From: Viscum album
Taxonomy: Eukaryota; Streptophyta; Magnoliopsida; Santalales; Viscaceae
Direction of reading: 5' to 3'
Length of the DNA: 64,000 bases
Assembly (NCBI GenBank): GCA_963277665.1
Contig: OY728130.1
Location: 1,368,204,393 to 1,368,268,392, forward strand
Shown: positions 53,595-64,000 of the stretch, in pieces
Layout of the letters: each line of letters starts with the position of its first letter
Position numbering within the stretch: position 1 is the stretch's first letter
The notes under the pieces: model-generated
What the model was told of the DNA's origin: nothing
The model's database searches: none
What the model saw: the letters and a program-made list of their open reading frames with translations, nothing else
Program-made: the position numbers and the translations under genes

Positions 53595-54800
53595 AACTCA
53601 ACCTCATCAAGTTTAAAAACATGATACGGGTCTGAAAAGTAACATCGTAGATGAAAAACATGAAAGATGTTCTACATAGACTGATAACTATAAGGTAACT
53701 ACAACTGATAGGAAATTGACCCAAATCTCCCCAAAACCTCAAACTTACTGATGTATCATAGTGAAATCTTCCCCTACCTCCTAATCCTCCTGTGTCCCAA
53801 CCTCGGTGTGACACATCAGAAAACCTGATCTCTGACCTTAAACTCCACAGATCATCTGTATCAATCAGCAAAATATTTCTATTGAGACTGTGCCGTAGAC
53901 ATCCTCTTCTGAATCAACTCTACCCGCTCTGTGGTCTCTTGGACAATATGAGGTCCCAACATAGTTACCTCTCCTTCCTCCAACCAATATAAGGGTGATC
54001 AGCATGACCTACCATATAAATCCTTATAAGGTTCCATCTAAATCTTTTTTTGAAAACTGTTATTGTAGGAAAACTCCACCAGGGGTATGTGTCTCTCCCA
54101 AGAGCCCCCGAAATCTAGGATGCATGCTCGAAGCATGTCGTCTAAAACATAAATTGTACGCTTGGACTGGCCATCGGTCTGGGGATGGTAAGCTGTACTC
54201 AAAAGTACCTATATACCCAAATCTCTCTATAGTCCCTACCAGACACAAGAAGTAAACCGGGTATCCCAGTCTGAAATGATAGAGTATAGAACCCCATGAA
54301 AATTTACAATCTCTAAGATGTACAACTTTCCAATATTATTAACACGGAAGGTTTCCTTGATCAGTATAAAGTGTGAAACCTTTGTGAGTCTGTCAACAAC
54401 AACCTATACATCATCATTTCCTCTGGGAGACATTGGTAAACCCATCAGAAAATCCATCACGACATCATTCCACTTCCACTCAAAAATGGGTAACTACTGT
54501 AATAGCCCTTCCAGTCGCTGATGCTTTTCCTTCACCTACAGATAGGTGGGACATCTCATAACAAAACTAGTAACATCTCTCTTCATGCATGACCACCAAT
54601 ACTGATGATGTAGATCTCGATACATCTTGGTGACAGTAGGATGAACTGCCCATACTGAGGCATGAAAATCTTTCAAAAGATCCTCATGTATGTATACTGA
54701 CACCCATAAACACCCATGAAAATGAAAAACCTCATCCTTACCTATGGTCCACCCAGGATTAGGGTCCTCACCTGACACACTCTCCCTTAGGACTAGGCTT
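53595..54800 (-). pseudogene. Tekay integrase, catalytic Glu lost
   Basis: Zinc-binding block (54,778-54,536): FHASVWAVHPTVTKMYRDLH then HQYWWSCMKRDVTSFVMRCP, giving the H-H-C pattern; the last Cys is missing (TYL). Core: WNDVVMDFLMGLPMSPRGND (first Asp), VVVDRLTKVSHFI, ISDWDTRFTS (second Asp) and [14 protein letters not shown], where the catalytic Glu of QSERT is Lys (54,155-54,190). C-terminal: [20 protein letters not shown], then VRDQVF and ISKFEVLGRFGSISYQL, and NIFHVFHLRCY (about 53,700-53,600). Confidence 0.92.
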
Positions 54801-54949
54801 TCTTAATCTAATATCTTCCTCATTCACACTCAATCCAGTAGGGAAAAGGTAACAACTATGGAAGAAAGACATGTCTTCCATTGTTTTTCATTCACCTATA
54901 AATGCATCTTAGAGAATAGATCCATAATCTACCACTCACTGCTGGGCTC

Positions 54950-55450
54950 CTGAATTGTCGGTATTTGAGTTCTCCTACACAATGAGTCAGCCACTACATT
55001 GCCTTTCTTAGGCATGTAGGCAAGCTCAAATTCAAAAGACTAAAGGTACTAAACCCACCTTCTCTGTCTAAAAATTAGATCTCACTAAGTAAAGATATAC
55101 TTGAGGATTTTTTGTTCAGTGTATATCACAAAATTATCTCCCAAAAGATAATGTCTCCAACAGCACAAGGCATGAACAACTACATCCAACTCGAGATTGT
55201 GTGTCAGTCAATTCTTCTCATGGGGCCATAAATGTTGTGACCCATACGCAATGAATTCTTCCCCCTACATAAGCACTACTCCTAGAACGATACCTGATGA
55301 ATTGAAGTATATAATTCAACTCTTTCCAAGCTCTAAAAAAATCAATATCAGTGCTGAAGTAAATCTCCCTTTCAGCTCCTGAAAGGCAGAATCACTGGAA
55401 TTTTTCCACAAGTACTTTTCACTCTTCTTATTCAAGACCTTTAGTGGTCT
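54950..55450 (-). pseudogene. Tekay RNase H, decayed
   Basis: FQELKGRFTSALII opens the connection, followed by FRAWKELNYILQFIRYRSRS and YVGGR, corresponding to xFxVYTDAS...GCVLMQ and AYASRQL. The first catalytic Asp is not preserved (LQFI in place of YTDA). The rest to about 54,950 has stops. Confidence 0.75.
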
Positions 55451-55479
55451 TACTAAGCATGAAATGTCATAAATAAAGT

Positions 55480-56300
55480 GCCTTTAGTAAATATACATCC
55501 CCATAAAACTCTGTACCTCAAATACGTTCTTTAGCTGCTCCTAAGAAACTACTACCCTCACTTTCTCTAGGTTTACTGATACTCCTATCTCTGAGATGAC
55601 ATGACCCAAGAAGTGAATCTGGTCCATCCAAAAGTGGAATTTTGAGATCTTAGAATATAACTGATGCTCTCTTAGTGTAATCAATATGATATCAAGATGA
55701 GTGGGATGGTCATGTCTAGTTTGAGAGTACACCAAGATATTATCCATGAAAACTACCACAAAAAAATCCAAGTAAATATAGAACACTCGATTCATCAGTT
55801 CCATGAAAATTGCTGGCACGTTCGTGAGACCGAATTCCATAACCAAATACTTGTATAGACCATAGATACTCTGAAAGGCTGTAAGAGGTATATCTGATGG
55901 TCTAACACACAACTGATGATAACTGGATCTCAAGTCAATCTTTGAGAACACCCATGATCCTTGAATCTCATCAAAGAGATCACCAATCCTCAACAAGGGA
56001 TATTAGTTCTTGACCGTAAACTAGATTTGCTTCCAGTAATTCACACATAGTATGAGGGTACCATTCACTTTCTTTGAAAAAAGGACTGGAGAACCCCAAG
56101 GAGAAGTACGGGGTCAGATGAAACCCTTCATATGTAACTCCTCTAACTTCTTATTTTTCTCCTGTAACTCTGGTGTAGCCATCCTATAAAGAGGAATGGA
56201 CACTGGTGATACTTCTAAAACAAGATCAATATATAATATAACTCTCTATCTAGAGGTAAACCAGAAAAGTCTTCTAGAAAGAAATATATGAAATGATCCA
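55480..56300 (-). pseudogene. Tekay reverse transcriptase, catalytically dead
   Basis: PVSIPLYRMATPELQE and LEELHMKGFI then PRTSPWGSPVLFF (56,220-56,070) open the domain. The block 55,996-55,541 contains LFDEIQGSWVFSKIDLRSSY, HQLCVRPSDIPLTAF, YLVMEFGLTNVPAIFMELMN, and FVVVFMDNILVYS, where the YxDD-equivalent is FMDN (55,738-55,749). Then HLDIILITLREHQLYSKISK and HFLGHVISEIGVSV follow. Loss of the second catalytic Asp (D to N) makes it inactive. Sequence is closest to Tekay/Del RT. Confidence 0.93.
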
Positions 56301-56900
56301 CCACTGGAGGAAAGTCCATCTTTGAAGTACCCTTGTAATCTAGAAATAAAATAGCAATCTGAGCTGTATTTCCTCCCAAGACATGATGCTCGGGTCCCGA
56401 TCTACTCACCTGGACATCCCATTCACCCTGGTGTTGAAAAGACCCTCCTTCTTATGACGTGAAACTCACCATGCAACGATATCAGTAAATAAAGGCCTGA
56501 ATGGAGTCTAACCAGTCCATTCATAGAATGACATCAAAGCCTATCATCTCTAAGACATAGAGGACCCACAAGAAGTGACACCCACAAAGCTCAAGAAGGA
56601 ACTACTTGAAATGATGTACACTAACCATCCTAATCCCCAATAGAGTTTCTATCATCATAACATTATCATAAATAAAGATGCATAGCCTAAGGCTCTCTAT
56701 AACGACAACATATATAAAAATATAAGAATCCCCTATATCAAAAATAGGAGAATCTAAAACTGAGGCAACTAGAATTATACCTCTAACTGTAGAGGGTCTG
56801 AGATCCTTCTCCTACTGGGAATGATCTATTGAAAAAGTTTGACATGTAATATAGCACTGCGACTCTTCCTGGATACCCTGAGATGATCCACCCTATTGTT
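56300..56900 (-). pseudogene. Tekay protease region, decayed
   Basis: Between gag and RT the minus strand shows DVILWMDWLDSIQAFIYWY (about 56,540-56,480), matching the chromovirus protease end DVILGMDWLxxxxAxIxC. The upstream D-[ST]-G active site (about 56,740) reads FDIGDSY and is not convincing. Stops and frameshifts are present. Confidence 0.7.
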
Positions 56901-58025
56901 TCTAAAAACCTATCGTCTAACTACCACGACCACTACCAACCTCCTCGGACTGAACGACATGAAAAGCTCCATTTTCCTGACTGATGAGGAACTAGTGGCC
57001 CTAGTATAGATGTAGAGTTGTAACAGATCCCCTCTCACCCGATGCTGGTGAGAAAAACCGAAAAAATGCTAAAGGTGACCCATCTTACCACAAGATTATC
57101 ACTCAACTGGGTCCCTCGGGAAATGAGGTCTCATGTTCCCACTCTTCCTGCACTGGTAACACCTCACCTAGATACATGAAGATACATAAGGGCTACTTGA
57201 ATCAATGCAAAAATCCTACTTGCAAAGCTTCCTACTATCAAACGAAGGAGTACCAGCCCTAGATGCTGAACTACCTGGGATCACAGCCACCAATTCCCTT
57301 ATATCGTGCTCGGTAATCAACGCCTGATTTACTATACCAGTCACTGAATTCATCCTAAAAACATTCACCTATTATTGGATGTAATACCTAAGACCATCCT
57401 CAAACCTCCTAGATTGAGATAACTCATCACCTCACAAAAATGGTGTGAAGTTATGTAGCTATGTAAAACGAGAAGAATAATCTATCCCTAAAAGAGTGCC
57501 ATTCTCTAAATGCATGAAATAATAGGCTCGGTTGGCCCTCAATATCTTGGGGTAGAAGTAATTATATAAGGTCCTATAAAACTCTTCCCAAACCTTATCC
57601 CGATGAATTCATACTTGTGAGATAATATGCCACCATTTATTGGAAGAATCACATAGAATGTAAGTCATGATATTTACCCTCCTCTCAGGAGGTATCTCCA
57701 GATGCTCGAAGATAGAAAACATGGCCTCTAACCATGAATTTGTAGCCTGTGGTCCCCCATCCCCTGAAAAAGTAGGAGGATGCTGCTGCTAGAACACCCA
57801 CGTTAACTCTGACATAGTCAGGGCAGGATGTGGTTCTCTATGAAAAGTATGATTTATCCTCATAAAACATTCATGGAAATTTGAATCAGCACCTATGTTC
57901 AGTATAACATCTAGTTCCAAAATGGGCACAATTGGAGGATCTGTTGGTAGTCCCTGATCTACCATTTTCAGTGTCTGATCATCACCCTGCACCTGGTATA
58001 TAACCTGAGGATGTCTTGGTGGCAT
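56900..58025 (-). pseudogene. Tekay gag
   Basis: ATG at 58,025 opens MPPRHPQVIYQVQGDD, the usual Tekay gag start (MPPRR...). The capsid core is PPTFSGDGGPQATNSWLEAM, then FSIFEHLEIPPERRVNIMTY and NKWWHI (about 57,780-57,610), with RNA-binding parts near 57,180-57,030 (CYQCRKSGNMRPHF, and SCGKMGHL). The zinc knuckle is decayed: its last Cys is not visible. Stops include one after LTWVF at 57,789. The domain order and length are normal for a chromovirus. Confidence 0.88.
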
Positions 58026-59405
58026 GATTTTTCAAGGAAAAGAACACACCTCATTTCAATATTATCAAGGAAAACCACTAAGAAGAGAAATAATGGAACA
58101 ATAGAAAGAAATCATTAATTTTTTACTAAATAGAGTTACACGGTGTGTATAACCACTACACGATGTGTTCCCTTTAAGCCTTAACATGGGAATGTACCTC
58201 TGCTATCCTGGTCGTGCAACATACCATACACACGACATGTTACTCATGAGACACAGTGTTTACTTTAATATTAACTCCTTCCCAAATTCTTCTAGATGAA
58301 TAGAACTATATGGTTCTCTACTGATGTAACACTACACGGTGTGCACACTTTACACACGGTGTATACCACACAAGTTCCATCCAATCATGTCGTTAGTCAC
58401 ATGGCTAGGTACACAATCAATTACTATATGATGTGTAAAATCTATAAATAGTGTGTACACACAAAGTTTCATCCACCCATGTCGTTAGTCACACGGCTGG
58501 ATACACAGCTGAATATAGCACGACATGTACTCAGAGTACACAAAATGTTCTACGAAAATTTTACGAACCCCGTGTCTCTTCTCACATAGTCAGTCACACG
58601 GTCAACAACTACACAATGTGTATATAAGGTACATGGAATATACTTAATAAAATTCACTTATTCGAGAATAGAAGAATACACAACATGTGTTCATAGAATC
58701 ATAGACCATGTTGTTTGGGTTTCTAGATAGTAAGCCCCCGAAACTTCTTCAGAACCCCCAAAATCTTAATATTTTTTGCCAAGGCATGCCATGTTACAAT
58801 ATGAGAGATCCCATACTTCACGCTAATCAAAGATTTTAATCCTTTTTTATATCATACCTTGATATAATTTAATTAATATTCAAACATGATCCACCAGATT
58901 CTGATCAAAGAGGGCCTATAACACACCAAGAACCAAATCTTGGCATCCATCCAAATGAAAATTTAATGCACCAATCCCCTATCAAAATAGTAGGTATTAT
59001 ATCATGACATATATCACAATATCATGAATATCTTACATGACATCTATGAAAACAACATGTAATCAGTAATGCACCCTAAATGTCATGACAATTATGTATG
59101 ACATGTGATCTCTAGAAAGTGCCTATATGATGCATGAGATGGAATACCCTCATCTTATCGAGTTGAAATAGAAATAAAACCACAATGAAATAAATAATAA
59201 TAGCACAATACAAATGCATTACCCAATGGTGAAATCAAATCAACTATAACAATTGAAAAACCAAAAAATTGCAATATTTGAGGTAACTTAAATTTTCACT
59301 ATACATGGGTTAGCTACTCCCAAGAATAACTTATTATCAAAAACCTATTCCTTCCTATCCCAGTATATAAGCTCTAAATAGTAAGGCAAAGTAGAAAATA
59401 AACTC
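58026..59405 (-). other. Tekay 5' leader, non-coding
   Basis: About 1.4 kb between the PBS and gag ATG, without ORFs. It contains repeated words cacggtgtgtac, acacgacatgt and tcacacggc (58,140-58,700). Similar words occur in both LTRs (about 53,260 and 61,480). Nothing else recognised. Confidence 0.6.
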
Positions 59406-59419
59406 CTATGATAACACTT
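59406..59419 (-). other. Tekay primer-binding site (decayed)
   Basis: Minus strand reads GTTACA (LTR end) then aagtgttatcatag; tgttatcatag matches tggtatcagag at 9 of 11 positions. Confidence 0.7.
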
Positions 59420-61594
59420 TGTAACATCCCATATTTTGGTGTCATCCACAGGTGCCCCGAACCCGGTTGGTCACATAACCTCAAGAAAATTTCCCCAAAT
59501 TCAAGAGGCTACCAACTATCAAAGAGAGACAAGGTGTGATATTGGGGAAACTATGACCTCATTGGAAGAGTATAAACAACAAAAAAATAGTAAATAATAG
59601 CAGAAGTAGTAATACCATACAAATAAAGTAAACAACAAAAGTTTGATAGTAAATCCAACAATGGAATATATATATGATGCAAGTCACATGTGTCTAGGAA
59701 AGGAACCAAACAAGTCACAATTATAGGAATAAAATACCAAAAGAAAAATACAGAAAAGAAAATAAACTCCAACAGCATCGCAAGCCTCATCTTGGTCCCA
59801 TGCTCTCCAACTTTAAGAACAATCAAGTACCTGATGAGGAAGGGCGCTTGACCCTATCTATACGTGAAACCATAAAATTTTGTGGGTCCAAAACATGACC
59901 CAAATAGGGTGTGAGACGAATCTCTATAGAGAACCATCAAAAGCTATGTGCCTAAATATTTGTGAATATATATAGTAGGAAATATGAAGAAATAAAGCAA
60001 ATAACTAGAAATTAATTAAAAATAAACAATCCTATAGTTTTCAATTACATTCATTTACATTTATTATTCATCCTTTGAATCATGTAATCTTGGTATCTAT
60101 CCTAAGATCTATATCCCCCTATGTAATATTAACAAAATAGATGTATCAGAAGAAATCTAAAGAAACAAGTAAGACCAAGTCCAAGATTATGATTTGTCTT
60201 GGAAGGCTTGTCACAATCATTCAATCATTCATAAACAGCCCTCTCGGAAAGATCTCATGGTATAACCTATTTGTTTTAAAACAACCCCAATTCATTAAAT
60301 AACGGACCTCTCATAATCTCTCACAGTACATCCCATTTGGTATAACATAGAACTAATCATTTACAAACAACTACATAGGAAGATATCATGGTTAATACCC
60401 CTACATCAACATGGCATCATTAAATTATAAACAACCTCTTGGGTAGCTCTCATGGTCAATAACCCTGCGTTAACATAGCATAAAAAAATAATAAATGACC
60501 ACCTGGGCAGCTCTCACCATCAATATCCCTGGATCAATATCTATATTGAGTCTCTCACAATACTATTTGAATAAACATGGAAACCCCTATAGTTTTCCTA
60601 GTTCTAGGATCTCACGGTCCATTGAAAAAACAACATGCATATTATATCAAATAAGCATATGTAATCTATAATACTACATGGATAAACATTCAAAAAGCAT
60701 ACCACATGCATTTGATATAATCAATAAAATTCATCCTAATAGTCCAAGTCATGGGAAACAAGATATGCATAACAAGCATTCTAGACCAAATGATAATAAA
60801 AATTCAATCAAAGGAAAGTGTACCCATGGGGTGTCTCATAAACAAGGTATCTAACCTTACGCCTAAGAAACAACCCCTTAACAATCAGTCAAACCATAAC
60901 AGGAAATAATAAGGGTTAAATTTCAAATCATTCAATACCCCAAATGTGGGTATACAAAACTTTAAGCATATATAATCCAAATACAAACAATGAAAGGCAC
61001 AAACCACCCACCTTGATGTCTTGCGATTGATAAACTTGAATGTCATCCCCTGAATTGGAATAGAACGGTGTAGATCTAAAAAAATATGAAAAAAAACCAA
61101 GATTAAATAACTCAATAGAGAGGAAGAATCAAGAGTAAAGGCACTAGGGATTTTTAGAACTCACCGGTGGGATTCCTACGCACCTGATGGCGTCTCAATC
61201 AAAGCTCAGACAGAGAATTGGGAGGGGTTTAGAGTTCGTTGGTCGTTCCATCACTCTCCTATATGAACCAAGGGGAGAAGAAGATGTATACAGACATATG
61301 ATGTGACCCCGCACAGGTATATCAAATAAAAATAAAATTAAATGGTGTGTTCATTAAATGTAAATGTTGTGTATTAGTCTCAACCAGCCCCCAAATTAAG
61401 CATTTTAGCTAGGTCATCACATGTCTATGTACTCGACCATTACACAGCCAGTACACAGCTGTACGTGGAAACCAGGTACATGACGTATACTCAAAAGTAC
61501 ATGGTGTGTACTTAGAAAAACCTCATTTCTTCATTTTCTTAAAAGAAACCCAAAATCATGATCCATACTTAGAATGAAGATCCAGGTTCTCACA
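59420..61594 (-). repeat. Tekay 5' LTR (right in the window), 2,175 bp
   Basis: Minus-strand start TGTGAGAACCTGGATC, end GTTACA. Contains the same 65-bp array (60,226-60,540). Its AT tract is only about six repeats. Confidence 0.95.
60226..60540. repeat. 65-bp tandem array, five units, Tekay right LTR
   Basis: Same array as 52,017-52,330 with more substitutions. It predates insertion because both LTRs have it at the same place. Confidence 0.88.
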
Positions 61595-61599
61595 TTCTC
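61595..61599. repeat. Target-site duplication TTCTC, right copy
   Basis: TTCTC directly follows the terminal CACA of the right LTR. Removing the element and one copy restores an open RNase H frame. Confidence 0.93.
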
Positions 61600-62960
61600 C
61601 TAAGAAATAACATAATCTATTTGTGATTTTTTTATCCATTTTATATCCACAAAAATCAGCATCTAAAAAAAATTTAAGTTCAAAATCATTTCCAGAAGAT
61701 TAAAATAATCATAGATCCATGGTTCCCTTAAGATAATGAAAAATTAATTTCACACCATTAATATGGGACTCATTTGGATTAACTTGATATCTTATACACA
61801 AGAATACAAAAAACATTAAATATGGATGACTAGATTTTAAGTGTAGTAAAATACTAATCATTCCTATAAAGATCAGTTGGTCAACTTGTTTCCTAGATTT
61901 ATCAATATCTATAGTATTCAAGGTTCCAATAGGAGTAATAATAATTTTAGTATTTTCATTTTTAAATTACTTAAGAATAAATTTTATATAATTATGTTGA
62001 GATATAAATGTTCCTTCTATTTTTTCTGAAATTTGACAACTAATAAAATAAGTAACTTCATTAATCATTATAATCTCAAAATCAGACTTCATAAGATCAA
62101 AAAATGAATCTAGAATATATTTTTGAGTTGATCAAAAAATAATTTCATCAACCTAAATTTGAACAATTTTTGTTTTTTAGAAACATTCTTAATAAAAAGT
62201 GTTAGATCTAAAACTTTATTAACAATGTTTTTATAAAAAAAATCTAGTTAATCTGTCATAACATGCTCTAGGGGATTGTTTATGTCCATAAATATCCTTA
62301 TTAAGTATAAATACATGATTTATAGATTTTTTTTATTTTCAAAATTAGGGGTTTTTCTCCATAAAAGTCCTCTTTTACAAATCAGTTAATAAAATGACAC
62401 CTCATATCCTTTTGAAAAAGATTAAAACTAACAAATCATATAAATTCTAGAATAATATAGATAGTTTCAAGTATTTTTATTGGTGAATTAGTTTCTTCAT
62501 AGTCTATGACCTCTTGTTTATTATAACCATTTTTAACAAGTATAGATTTATTTCTAACTATAAATCCATTTTAATTTAATTTATTTTAAAAAAACCATTT
62601 TACACAAATAACAGGTGAATCATTTGTCCATTAAAATAAAGTTGAATCATGATTACTTTATAATTCATAAGTTTATCTTACAAATATATTTTCAAATCTT
62701 CATTACCTAAAGCCTTTATCAAGAGTATCATGTTCAAATTGTGATAAAAATGCACAATGTTCAATTATTTTTCTTAAGGATCTTCATGTTCTAACTAGTT
62801 GATCTACATCAAAAATGATATTATCAATAGGATGATTTCTAAGAATAAACTGATTACTTGGGTTTATAAAACTATTTTATTCAACAAAATTTGATGTTTT
62901 TCTTGAGATATAACTTCAAAAATAATTCTTTATTTTTTCTCTCATAAAAATAACTTTCCA
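61595..62960 (-). pseudogene. Copia A RT and start of RNase H (right of the Tekay insertion)
   Basis: Reading down: GHKQSPRACYDRL near 62,290-62,250 (copia YGLKQxPRAWYxRL), then a decayed polymerase motif near 62,150 (I-stop-VDEIIF in place of IYVDDIIF), then VDQLIFIGMISILLHLKSSH, CIRYQVNPNESHINGVKLIF and HYLKGT (61,890-61,715), and DADFCGYKMDKKITNRLCYF ending at the insertion point. Both Tyr and the second Asp of YVDD are lost, so it is inactive. Confidence 0.88.
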
Positions 62961-63349
62961 AGAGTGGTTGAAAATAAGTTTTTAAAATAACATATGAAGA
63001 TATTAATTGAGGTTTCAGGAAAACAAAAGGACCAGTTTCATCAAATTTAACATGAAATATTTATTAAACAATACCTATATTTGTTTATTAATGTCTCTAT
63101 AAGACTTACTATTTGTATTATATCCTAGAAATATTCCTTTATCAAATTTAGATCTAATTTATGTAAATTATCTTTTTTATTCAAAATGAACACTTTTCAT
63201 CCAAAACAATTAAAGAAAGAATGATTTTTTTATTTTAATTTACAAATAAATATGAGTTTTATTAATAAAATATCTTATTAAAACATGATTTATATTATAA
63301 AAGGATGTACTAAATGATTCCGCCTAAAAATGTTTAGCAACTAGATATT

Positions 63350-64000
63350 TACTTAGCAAGGTTATTGTAATATCCTAAAGAATACTATTTATTCTTTCAA
63401 CTAAACCTTTTTTCTAGGGAGTTATAGGTGCTTAAAAGTTATATATTAAACCCTTTTTACTATAAAAAAGTTTCAAAATTATAATTAATCTATACCATGA
63501 TCACCATGAATTGTTTTCAAGGACATATTTTTCTCAATTTTAACATGGTCTATAAAAGTTTTAAAATATAAATAGGATTATGATTTATTTTCTAGAAAAT
63601 TAACCCATGTATATCCAGTGGAGTCATCAACTAAAACATATACATAGTATTTTCTATAGATAATTTCAGTTTTTAGGAAAAAGTAGATCCATGTTAACTA
63701 ACTATAATGAATCAGAGGTTGAAACTTCACTAATATTTTCAGAACATTAATTATGATTCCTTATAAATTGTAGAGGATAAAAAAATTAGAAAAATAAAAA
63801 TTAAGCTCTAATATATCTTTAAATTTTCTTTTTATTAAAAAATCTTGCTAAATTTATAACATTATAGTTTAATAATCTTTGATTCCATAACCAAGATTAT
63901 TCTTGAATTTCACTAAGAGAAGGTAGATCCTAAATCTTAAGGACTTTTAAATTGAGTGTGTATACATTATCATGCTTGTTAGAAGAAAGAGTAAATATAT
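63350..64000 (-). pseudogene. Copia A integrase and upstream pol, cut by window edge
   Basis: LQLVNMDLLFP (first Asp) near 63,710, then YVYVLVDDSTGYTWVNFL and IHGDHGID (second Asp, for RSDHGREF) around 63,640-63,480. Many stops follow. The part at 64,000-63,750 would be the pre-integrase/zinc region. Stretch 62,960-63,350 links integrase to RT and is unreadable beyond scattered matches. Confidence 0.8.

Larger units (their letters stand above)
51175..61594 (-). mobile_element. Complete Tekay/Del-like chromovirus (Ty3/gypsy), 10,420 bp
   Basis: Direct LTRs at 51,175-53,357 and 59,420-61,594, a perfect TTCTC duplication on both sides, a decayed initiator-Met PBS beside the right LTR and a polypurine tract beside the left LTR define a minus-strand element. 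Gag, protease, RT, RNase H, integrase and a chromodomain-like tail follow in order from 58,025 to 53,400. All genes are broken and key catalytic residues are mutated. LTR divergence looks like 15-20% or more by eye, so it is old. It interrupts the RNase H gene of copia A. Confidence 0.96.

Noticed and set aside
53593..54255. Short open frames on both strands near the integrase C-terminus
   Set aside because: They are out of frame with the recognisable Tekay integrase and chromodomain reading.

Overview
This window looks like pericentromeric or intergenic DNA from a flowering plant with a repeat-rich genome. It is AT-rich. Every long stretch of protein homology I could read belongs to plant LTR-retrotransposon lineages: Sirevirus (Ty1/copia), Tat/Ogre (Ty3/gypsy) and Tekay/Del-like chromovirus (Ty3/gypsy). 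I found no host gene, tRNA, rRNA or CRISPR array. I cannot name the species.

Layout. (1) 1-24,767 plus 37,243-37,537: two related, badly decayed Tat/Ogre-like elements, both on the minus strand. G1 (protease, gag and an upstream ORF region, 1-5,570) is cut by the window edge. G2 runs integrase, archaeal-type RNase H, RNase H, RT, protease, gag and upstream region from 13,335 to about 24,250. Between them, 5,560-13,330 is LTR and untranslated DNA full of tandem and hairpin-like repeats, with a minus-strand TATA box at 8,973. (2) 24,768-37,237: a complete plus-strand Sirevirus of 12.5 kb with 1.9-kb LTRs and a 5-bp ATTTT target duplication, inserted in the right end of G2. Gag-pol is one reading frame broken by stop codons and two 1-bp frameshifts. 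Downstream come a 15-bp tandem array, an extra ORF and several polypurine tracts. (3) 37,538-44,760: a non-autonomous plus-strand element with a 4.6-kb 5' LTR, a 1.46-kb non-coding interior and a truncated 3' LTR. (4) 44,760-51,174 and 61,595-64,000: minus-strand remains of a second Sirevirus family. A partial copy B (gag, PBS, LTR) and a longer copy A (extra ORF, RNase H, RT, integrase) appear to share one LTR at 45,511-47,074. (5) 51,175-61,594: a complete minus-strand Tekay/Del-like chromovirus of 10.4 kb with 2.2-kb LTRs and a TTCTC target duplication. It sits inside the RNase H gene of copy A, and the copia reading frame resumes exactly across the insertion.

Relative order. G1/G2 are the most decayed. 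The first Sirevirus is clearly younger than its G2 host: its LTRs differ by roughly 6-7% over the first 250 bp compared by eye. The Tekay element postdates copia A, but its own LTRs look much more diverged than those of the first Sirevirus. No element shows an intact set of proteins, so none looks autonomous now.

The most unusual structures are the shared-LTR tandem arrangements, the short tandem arrays placed right after the pol stop in both Sirevirus families (in one, the array is built from the stop-codon sequence itself), the decaying ACCGGT palindromes in the Sirevirus U3, and the recurrent hairpin motif in the Tat/Ogre LTR region.
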